From positions 218,211 through 282,210 of the forward strand of contig VYZB01000731.1 in assembly GCA_013397455.1 (NCBI GenBank): a DNA stretch of 64,000 nt, written 5' to 3'. The notes beneath the pieces were generated by a model. The model was not told the DNA's origin and made no database searches. It saw only the letters and a program-made list of their open reading frames with translations. Within the stretch, counting starts at the first letter, position 1. The number at the start of each line of letters is the position of its first letter. This stretch comes from Crotophaga sulcirostris. Lineage: Eukaryota; Chordata; Aves; Cuculiformes; Crotophagidae. This document shows, in pieces, positions 63,001 through 64,000 of the stretch. Both the position numbers and the translations under genes were made by a program.

Positions 63001-63787
63001 TGTCCTGTAAATGGGATTGGATTTGGGCTGCAGGAACAGCACTGAAGGTGGCCAGCATGGACAGAGGACCTTGTTGCACTGCTGGGCTATGTTGGTGATT
63101 GTATCCTCCCCATGGAGATGTGAAAGAGCAACCCGAAAGATTTGCACCAGCAAAGTCTCATATTGGCCTTGAGTCTATGTAAAATACAGAAAGAATTGGC
63201 TGTGAGTCAGAGAAAGAGACAGAACATCTTTCAAAGTCCAGTAATGCAAGTTCTCTGCTCAATAAGTGCCCTTGGCTCCCAGTAAAATGTCTCCAGTTCC
63301 CGAAAGAGGACAATTCTCTGCTAGAGCTGAACCAGTGTCAGCACATTTCACTGGCAGCTGTTGGTGTTGCCTCTTAAATCCAAAGAGTTAACAGACGGTG
63401 TCGGAATTGCACGTACAAACTGCCATTGACATTGGCTCCTCACCTGCACTCAAATCCACCCAATTAATGTGGGGCTCAGAGTCACCGCTGCCACAGGTCA
63501 AGTTCTTTTCTAAAGCTGAGAGCTGTGGGCAGAGTGGAGGAGGGCAATGGCACAGAGAAACCCATGCTCCAATTTGTCGGGTTATATTTGGCATTTCCCC
63601 ATGAGCCAGCGCATCACTGCAAACTTTTTCCTTTCCTTTTCTTTTTCCCTGTCCCTTTTGACTTGTGCAGAATGTCACAGCCAACCACAGGATAAACGAC
63701 ACCATCGCTAACGAAGATGGGCCCCAGACCTTAACGGGAAGGTTTATGTACGGTCCGTTAGATATGGTGACGCTCACAGGAGAAAAG
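1..63787 (+). CDS. PITPNM2: PITPNM2 gene, partial: 18 coding exons (start and 3' end lie outside the window)
   Basis: Join: 1-21, 15563-15777, 17709-17830, 19473-19706, 27299-27622, 30661-30756, 34896-35000, 35871-35941, 39713-39957, 40443-40632, 41657-41776, 42151-42362, 47000-47175, 47569-47739, 55539-55706, 59913-60061, 62841-62957, 63671-63787. Every intron is GT-AG, phases match throughout, and the 951 codons contain no stop. The family moves phosphatidylinositol and phosphatidic acid between ER and plasma membrane at contact sites, restoring PI after phospholipase C signalling. Domains seen: PITP fold with QYTHK and WCWQDEW; a serine-rich linker with FFAT motif EFFDAHE, which binds VAP proteins; a central lipase-like region; and a DDHD domain. 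The C-terminal LNS2 domain is not in the window. PITPNM3 is excluded because it lacks the PITP domain. PITPNM1 is disfavoured because the linker reads [16 protein letters not shown] and the lipase-like motif is GDCVG, as I recall for PITPNM2. Residue numbers given below assume 19 residues upstream of the window, which places the PI-contacting Thr at 59 as in PITP-alpha. Confidence 0.93.
468..476. repeat. G9 homopolymer
   Basis: Nine consecutive G bases in intron 1; a likely length-variable or sequencing-error-prone site. Confidence 0.8.
1057..1262 (-). mobile_element. Old CR1 LINE 3' fragment, antisense
   Basis: Reads, in reverse, like a diverged CR1 3' end: catagaatcattaaggttg at the element's 3' end, then gtccaaccatcagcccaaca, then the gcaacctgttccaac block matching the CR1 block with 'gaacaggctgcc'. 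It is more diverged than the other CR1 copies here and of a different subfamily (ATTCTATG-type tail). Confidence 0.8.
1270..1535. repeat. Unnamed avian dispersed repeat fragment
   Basis: The block with cagttgtcctggctgcgtcc, gtgtgttatcaatatta and attccagctgaaaccaggac resembles a sequence that recurs widely in bird genomes and is, in my recollection, tied to an LTR-type retroelement. No LTR termini or coding block are visible, so the family is unassigned. It abuts the old CR1 fragment. Confidence 0.5.
2791..2815. repeat. 10-bp tandem repeat (aattttccta)
   Basis: Two perfect copies plus a partial third copy in intron 1. Confidence 0.75.
5024..5265 (-). mobile_element. CR1 LINE 3' end, young subfamily, antisense
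   Basis: About 240 bp. Reads tail first: cagtatcacagtatcacaag (two 8-mer tail units), then the conserved 3' UTR and the reverse complement of the last ORF2 codons. It is truncated at its 5' end near 5265. It is nearly identical to the sense copies elsewhere in the window. Confidence 0.92.
6600..6725 (+). mobile_element. Probable MIR SINE remnant
   Basis: The order of blocks fits MIR: a pre-core region, acttgctttacctccc, aaactagggacaataattc, then agagttaataca. It is strongly diverged, as expected for an amniote-age SINE. The open frame across it (6544-6846) is judged to be chance. Confidence 0.45.
14717..15045 (+). mobile_element. CR1 LINE 3' end, young subfamily, sense
   Basis: Starts near acaactacctaaa and ends ccttgtgatactgtcat. 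The frame 14774-14965 encodes the C-terminal tail of CR1 ORF2 ([32 protein letters not shown], ending LSARV and a stop). 5' truncated. Confidence 0.93.
15563..15777 (+). CDS. PITPNM2: PITPNM2 coding exon 2 (PITP domain)
   Basis: Starts in phase 0 with [13 protein letters not shown] and ends with NAYPYTRT plus two bases of an Arg codon (about residues 27-98). It contains GQYTHK. The Thr codon at 15659-15661 and the Lys codon at 15665-15667 correspond to Thr59 and Lys61 of PITP-alpha, which contact the inositol headgroup, so PI binding should be intact. [15 protein letters not shown] is the membrane-docking segment shared by class II PITPs. The acceptor is ccctttcag and the donor gtaaag. A CR1 copy lies only about 30 bp downstream. 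Confidence 0.97.
15778..17708 (+). other. PITPNM2: Intron 2
   Basis: About 1.9 kb. Contains a sense CR1 3' end at 15808-16126 directly after the donor region. The remaining sequence shows no recognisable gene or repeat. Confidence 0.85.
15808..16126 (+). mobile_element. CR1 LINE 3' end, young subfamily, sense, next to exon 2
   Basis: Starts ttacctaaaagg about 30 bp past the exon 2 donor and ends at gatactgtga. Its frame carries the ORF2 tail [10 protein letters not shown] ... [20 protein letters not shown] ... LSARV stop. Nearly identical to the copies at 38262 and 57054. Confidence 0.94.
17709..17830 (+). CDS. PITPNM2: PITPNM2 coding exon 3 (PITP domain)
   Basis: Enters in phase 2 and reads [20 protein letters not shown], then a loop and [14 protein letters not shown], leaving one base of an Asp codon (about residues 98-139). 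This is the central beta-sheet and lid-proximal part of the PITP fold. The acceptor is attttcag and the donor gtgaat, at 17831. Confidence 0.95.
17831..19472 (+). other. PITPNM2: Intron 3
   Basis: About 1.6 kb. A probable MIR remnant lies at 18024-18112. Nothing else was recognised. Confidence 0.85.
18024..18112 (+). mobile_element. Possible MIR SINE remnant
   Basis: cccccatctgtaaattgaag followed by a ctgccttatg...ctcctgaggggagtaa block resembles the MIR core and 3' part, but divergence is high. Confidence 0.4.
19473..19706 (+). CDS. PITPNM2: PITPNM2 coding exon 4 (PITP domain)
   Basis: Enters in phase 1: [16 protein letters not shown], then [21 protein letters not shown] and finally [20 protein letters not shown] with the C-terminal helix IERFIHDVG (about residues 139-217). 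[10 protein letters not shown] is the family counterpart of the C-terminal helix region that gates the lipid cavity. The donor is gtgagc, at 19707. Confidence 0.97.
21253..21536 (+). mobile_element. CR1 LINE 3' end, young subfamily, sense
   Basis: Truncated at its 5' end within the ttcttctctcaggtgacc segment and ending cttgtgatactgtga. It encodes the same ORF2 C-terminal tail, ending LSARV and a stop at about 21456. Confidence 0.93.
23392..23567 (+). mobile_element. CR1 LINE 3' end, short sense copy
   Basis: About 176 bp, beginning gccattggaatgcgctgccc and ending tgatactgtgat. 5' truncated inside the ORF2 tail. Confidence 0.92.
25659..25718 (+). mobile_element. CR1 LINE terminal 60 bp, sense
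   Basis: Only the very 3' end remains: aggttggacttgatgatctc, then tccaacctggttatactgtg. It is somewhat more diverged than the main young group. Confidence 0.8.
26165..26330 (+). mobile_element. MIR SINE remnant
   Basis: catccctgcctcagtttccc, then aactaaagggggaacaatat, ttacctacct and gaggattagtttgtcagt follow the order of the MIR 3' half. An internal (TACC)n expansion at 26228-26254 probably grew from the MIR acctacct motif. Confidence 0.65.
27299..27622 (+). CDS. PITPNM2: PITPNM2 coding exon 5 (end of PITP domain, linker start)
   Basis: Enters in phase 1 and starts [19 protein letters not shown], which closes the PITP domain with the conserved CWQDEW block. A coiled helix ([16 protein letters not shown]) follows, then an acidic, low-conservation linker, and the exon ends in the Ser-rich stretch [16 protein letters not shown] (about residues 217-325). 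The Ser-rich stretch is a likely phosphorylation region. The donor is gtaaga at 27623; the acceptor is ctttgcag. Confidence 0.97.
27623..30660 (+). other. PITPNM2: Intron 5
   Basis: About 3.0 kb. It holds a 19-bp minisatellite at 28104-28208 lying inside a possible cryptic exon, and an AT-rich block near 30.1-30.5 kb with several homeobox-like TAAT/ATTA cores. No gene was seen. Confidence 0.85.
28104..28208. repeat. 19-bp minisatellite, 5.5 copies
   Basis: The unit ttgctccatgggttgtacg starts at 28104, 28123 and 28142. Units 4 and 5 (28161, 28180) and the partial sixth (28199-28208) begin tc instead of tt. Otherwise the units are identical, so the array is young. It lies in intron 5, 24 bp after a ttgttttccag acceptor-like site. 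Confidence 0.97.
30661..30756 (+). CDS. PITPNM2: PITPNM2 coding exon 6 (FFAT motif)
   Basis: Enters in phase 1: [20 protein letters not shown], then [12 protein letters not shown] and one base of a Glu codon (about residues 325-357). EFFDAHE is a canonical FFAT motif with an acidic lead-in. It binds the MSP domain of VAPA/VAPB and holds the protein at the ER side of ER-plasma membrane contacts. Its final Glu is completed by the next exon. The acceptor is ttttttccag and the donor gtacgt. Confidence 0.97.
30757..34895 (+). other. PITPNM2: Intron 6
   Basis: About 4.1 kb. Contains an AT-rich, homeobox-site-rich block at about 32.55-32.74 kb and an older sense CR1 fragment at 33388-33571. The rest shows no recognisable gene. 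Confidence 0.85.
33388..33571 (+). mobile_element. Older CR1 LINE 3' fragment, sense
   Basis: tttcccatgggttcaagttt, then ccatccctggaaacattcaa, gtccatgctcactgcaggag and ttggactggatgaccttcat, ending catcctgtgattctaaa. It belongs to a CR1 subfamily with an ATTCT-type tail, distinct from the young group. Confidence 0.88.
34896..35000 (+). CDS. PITPNM2: PITPNM2 coding exon 7
   Basis: Completes the FFAT Glu, then reads [20 protein letters not shown] and [14 protein letters not shown] (about residues 357-392). This acidic tail follows the FFAT core as in other Nir proteins. The acceptor is ttttttaaag, unusually with A at -3, but phase and homology leave no doubt. The donor is gtaatt. Confidence 0.95.
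35001..35870 (+). other. PITPNM2: Intron 7
   Basis: 870 bp. A probable antisense MIR remnant lies at about 35058-35190. The rest is unremarkable. Confidence 0.85.
35058..35190 (-). mobile_element. Possible MIR SINE remnant, antisense
   Basis: tatcctcatgtcacaaaagg, agaagctgagatagagcata and aattgcccagtgggagtcgg resemble the reverse complement of the MIR region around the 'cctcatttacagatgaggaa' block. Diverged. Confidence 0.5.
35871..35941 (+). CDS. PITPNM2: PITPNM2 coding exon 8
   Basis: 71 nt entering in phase 1: [20 protein letters not shown] then SIIE, ending in phase 0 (about residues 392-415). It resembles the poorly conserved DGLYRQ / SSVEQLNIIE segment remembered for mammalian PITPNM2. 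It links the FFAT region to the central domain. The acceptor is ctgcttccag and the donor gtaagt. Confidence 0.92.
36296..36489 (-). mobile_element. Older CR1 LINE 3' fragment, antisense
   Basis: ataggactcataggatcatc, then cagttggaaaagacctttag, ggtccaactgtacctgtcta and aggaaagaaatttttcctga: reverse-strand CR1 of an older subfamily, up to the RRNFF/RKKFF-type coding end. Confidence 0.85.
36497..36556 (-). mobile_element. Second CR1 3' fragment, antisense
   Basis: gaatcgtagactcataggat, catccagttagaaaagacct and atcatcaagtccagccaca repeat the terminal about 60 bp of the preceding element: either a separate insertion or a tandem duplication of its tail. Confidence 0.8.
38262..38703 (+). mobile_element. 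CR1 LINE 3' end, longest young sense copy
   Basis: About 440 bp. It extends upstream into the segment gtgaggagcgactgaggga, gctggggctgtttagcctgg and ggctcaggggagaccttatt, then the ORF2 tail ([40 protein letters not shown], stop at about 38622), and ends gtgatgctgtgat. Confidence 0.95.
39713..39957 (+). CDS. PITPNM2: PITPNM2 coding exon 9 (central domain)
   Basis: Phase 0 entry: [20 protein letters not shown], then [23 protein letters not shown] and [12 protein letters not shown], ending SLVS plus two bases (about residues 416-497). The hydrophobic strand [11 protein letters not shown] and the following helix begin the alpha/beta-hydrolase-like central domain that precedes DDHD. The acceptor is cctgcctag and the donor gtaagt. 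Confidence 0.97.
39958..40442 (+). other. PITPNM2: Intron 9
   Basis: 485 bp with no recognisable feature apart from its splice sites. Confidence 0.85.
40443..40632 (+). CDS. PITPNM2: PITPNM2 coding exon 10
   Basis: Phase 2 entry: [20 protein letters not shown], then [15 protein letters not shown] and a helix ending SFNGQ, phase 0 (about residues 497-560). The block [15 protein letters not shown] is diagnostic of the Nir/PITPNM proteins. The acceptor is ctatccag and the donor gtgagc. Confidence 0.97.
40633..41656 (+). other. PITPNM2: Intron 10
   Basis: About 1.0 kb. No repeat or gene recognised; it ends in a strong pyrimidine tract. Confidence 0.85.
41657..41776 (+). CDS. PITPNM2: PITPNM2 coding exon 11 (lipase-like motif)
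   Basis: Phase 0 at both ends: [20 protein letters not shown], then a Ser-rich segment ending [10 protein letters not shown] (about residues 561-600). GDCVG sits where GxSxG nucleophile elbows occur in the related DDHD phospholipases, with Cys in place of Ser, so phospholipase activity is not expected. SRRGS is a basophilic kinase-type site. The donor is gtaatg. Confidence 0.97.
41777..42150 (+). other. PITPNM2: Intron 11
   Basis: 374 bp with no recognised feature. Confidence 0.85.
42151..42362 (+). CDS. PITPNM2: PITPNM2 coding exon 12 (serine-rich linker)
   Basis: Phase 0 entry: [20 protein letters not shown], then [33 protein letters not shown] and QHQAFLS (about residues 601-671). It is a disordered, phosphorylatable linker. 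As I recall, the mammalian protein has a glycine-rich expansion near the Ser/Gly run here; this bird copy lacks it. The acceptor is aaattccag and the donor gtaaga. Confidence 0.96.
42363..46999 (+). other. PITPNM2: Intron 12 (4.6 kb)
   Basis: No CR1 copy, other repeat or gene recognised. Open frames up to about 130 codons occur, but none resembles a known protein. Confidence 0.8.
47000..47175 (+). CDS. PITPNM2: PITPNM2 coding exon 13 (DDHD domain start)
   Basis: Phase 2 entry: [40 protein letters not shown], then [19 protein letters not shown] plus one base (about residues 671-730). [15 protein letters not shown] is the opening block of the DDHD domain, with the conserved GSPLG turn. The acceptor is ttgtcccag and the donor gtaagt. 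Confidence 0.97.
47176..47568 (+). other. PITPNM2: Intron 13
   Basis: 393 bp, AT-rich, with no recognised feature other than its splice sites. Confidence 0.85.
47569..47739 (+). CDS. PITPNM2: PITPNM2 coding exon 14 (DDHD domain)
   Basis: Phase 1 entry: [20 protein letters not shown], then [14 protein letters not shown] and [17 protein letters not shown] plus one base (about residues 730-787). [18 protein letters not shown] carries one of the acidic DDHD residues in PADP. Downstream the transcript can join either the 55539 exon or the candidate alternative exon at 50417. The donor is gtaagt. Confidence 0.97.
49923..49940. repeat. T18 homopolymer
   Basis: Uninterrupted T tract in intron 14. 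Confidence 0.85.
50417..50574 (+). CDS. PITPNM2: Candidate alternative PITPNM2 exon (duplicate-like of the 55539 exon); 3' end uncertain
   Basis: A very strong acceptor (long T tract, then cccatcatag) is followed by an open frame in exactly the phase left by the 47739 donor: [18 protein letters not shown], then [20 protein letters not shown]. The frame closes at TAA 50572-50574. The first 18 residues align without gaps to the start of the 55539 exon ([18 protein letters not shown]), with Q5, M12, E13, S14 and L17 identical, which suggests an exon duplication. Phase-preserving donors are weak: gtatcc at 50504, gtgctg at 50549, gtgtgt at 50567. A gtaatc at 50571 is stronger but breaks phase. 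It could be a mutually exclusive exon, a cassette, an alternative last exon or a dead duplicate. Coordinates show the maximal open extent. Confidence 0.55.
52111..52148 (+). other. ATTAAA followed by an A17 tract
   Basis: An ATTAAA hexamer at 52111-52116 and A17 at 52132-52148 look like a genomically encoded poly(A) end. It could be an old retroposed tail, an intronic polyadenylation site or chance. No retrogene was recognised upstream. Confidence 0.35.
55539..55706 (+). CDS. PITPNM2: PITPNM2 coding exon 15
   Basis: Phase 1 in and out, 56 codons: [20 protein letters not shown], then [16 protein letters not shown] and [12 protein letters not shown] (about residues 787-843). [19 protein letters not shown] is strongly conserved in PITPNM2 and carries a basophilic RRAS kinase site. 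It links two halves of the DDHD region. The acceptor is ctttgtag and the donor gtaagt. The open frame runs about 310 bp past the donor through a CpG-rich stretch. Confidence 0.96.
55792..55814. repeat. (TC)n microsatellite
   Basis: About 11 TC dinucleotides immediately after the CpG-rich block that follows exon 15. Confidence 0.9.
57054..57390 (+). mobile_element. CR1 LINE 3' end, young subfamily, sense
   Basis: Begins ctacgactgcctaaaagg and ends with an expanded degenerate tail, gtgatgctgtggtgctgtga. The frame to about 57301 encodes the ORF2 tail ending LSARV and a stop. Near identical to the copies at 15808 and 38262. Confidence 0.94.
58561..58588. repeat. 8-bp tandem repeat (gatgttag), 3.5 copies
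   Basis: Perfect short array in intron 15. Confidence 0.85.
59913..60061 (+). CDS. PITPNM2: PITPNM2 coding exon 16 (DDHD domain)
   Basis: Phase 1 entry: [20 protein letters not shown], then [20 protein letters not shown] and [10 protein letters not shown], phase 0 (about residues 843-892). It carries the hallmark DDHD residues: Asp in RIDY, His in HASYW and Asp in ESTD, all present. The domain supports membrane association in this family. The acceptor is tgcttccag and the donor gtacag. Confidence 0.98.
60062..62840 (+). other. PITPNM2: Intron 16
   Basis: About 2.8 kb. A short (GT)n tract lies at 60422-60438. No gene or interspersed repeat recognised. Confidence 0.85.
60422..60438. repeat. 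(GT)n microsatellite
   Basis: About 8 TG dinucleotides in intron 16. Confidence 0.85.
62841..62957 (+). CDS. PITPNM2: PITPNM2 coding exon 17
   Basis: Phase 0 at both ends: [20 protein letters not shown], then [19 protein letters not shown] (about residues 893-931). [22 protein letters not shown] is a conserved basic block linking DDHD to the region before LNS2. The acceptor is cctcctgcag and the donor gtaagg. Confidence 0.97.
62958..63670 (+). other. PITPNM2: Intron 17
   Basis: 713 bp. It starts with a G-rich run (about 62968-62998) and shows no repeat or gene. Confidence 0.85.
63671..63787 (+). CDS. PITPNM2: PITPNM2 coding exon 18
   Basis: Phase 0 at both ends: [20 protein letters not shown], then [19 protein letters not shown] (about residues 932-970). 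[17 protein letters not shown] is nearly invariant in the family and leads into the LNS2 domain, which is encoded downstream of the window. The acceptor is cttgtgcag and the donor gtacct. Confidence 0.97.
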
Positions 63788-64000
63788 GTACCTCCTGCTG
63801 TGGGGTTGCACACCTTGTGGTGAAATGTGGGTGGGACAGGGACAGAAGCAGCAGTGGTTGGTGCTCCCTTGGTCCCTGGTGGGGTTTGCTACCCTTGTGT
63901 CTTGGACAGATTCTCTTGCTCAGACTTGAGTGATGCCTCCTACCAGCATCAGCGTTCATCGTGGAGGTCTTTACCACCAAGACTGGGTTTTTCATTCCAG
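63788..64000 (+). other. PITPNM2: Intron 18, ending on a probable acceptor at the window edge
   Basis: 213 bp. The last bases, tttttcattccag, look like a complete acceptor, so the next coding exon (phase 0, expected to begin VDVxIMTQP) should start at 64001. Confidence 0.7.

Noticed and set aside
1..64000. Assignment to PITPNM1 or PITPNM3
   Set aside because: PITPNM3 lacks the PITP domain encoded here. PITPNM1 differs in the serine-rich linker, in the lipase-like motif (Gly rather than Cys) and in the segment before KWWG.

Overview
The window is a vertebrate, almost certainly avian, intron-rich stretch of the + strand. It holds most of one gene: PITPNM2 (membrane-associated phosphatidylinositol transfer protein 2, Nir3/RdgB family). 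The avian assignment rests on many CR1 LINE 3' ends. At least eight are very similar to one another and end in a (TGTGATAC)n-type 8-mer tail. That suggests a lineage in which CR1 was recently active, such as woodpeckers and relatives, but the species cannot be fixed from the sequence.

Layout: the first 21 bases are the 3' end of a coding exon. Seventeen further constitutive coding exons follow, all with AG/GT borders and compatible phases, up to position 63787. The window ends on an AG, so the next exon probably starts at 64001. Joined, the 18 exons give 2853 nt, or 951 codons, with no internal stop. If about 19 residues lie upstream, as in other PITPNM proteins, these are roughly residues 20-970. 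They cover the N-terminal PITP domain (to about residue 255), the serine-rich linker with the FFAT motif EFFDAHE, the central region and the DDHD domain. The LNS2 domain must lie downstream.

The rest, about 95%, is intron. Introns carry sense and antisense CR1 fragments, three probable MIR SINE remnants, an old avian dispersed repeat near 1.3 kb, a 19-bp minisatellite at 28.1 kb and short simple repeats. No second protein-coding gene, tRNA, rRNA, CRISPR array or bacterial-type element was recognised. The hundreds of short open frames inside introns look like chance.

The best leads are three. A probable alternative exon at 50417 starts like a duplicate of the exon at 55539. A possible cryptic exon at 28081-28295 contains the minisatellite. 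Sense-strand CR1 copies carry ready-made splice acceptor-like sequences. I found no wholly new system. Exon calls come from reading codons and splice sites and from remembered knowledge of the family, not from an alignment run.
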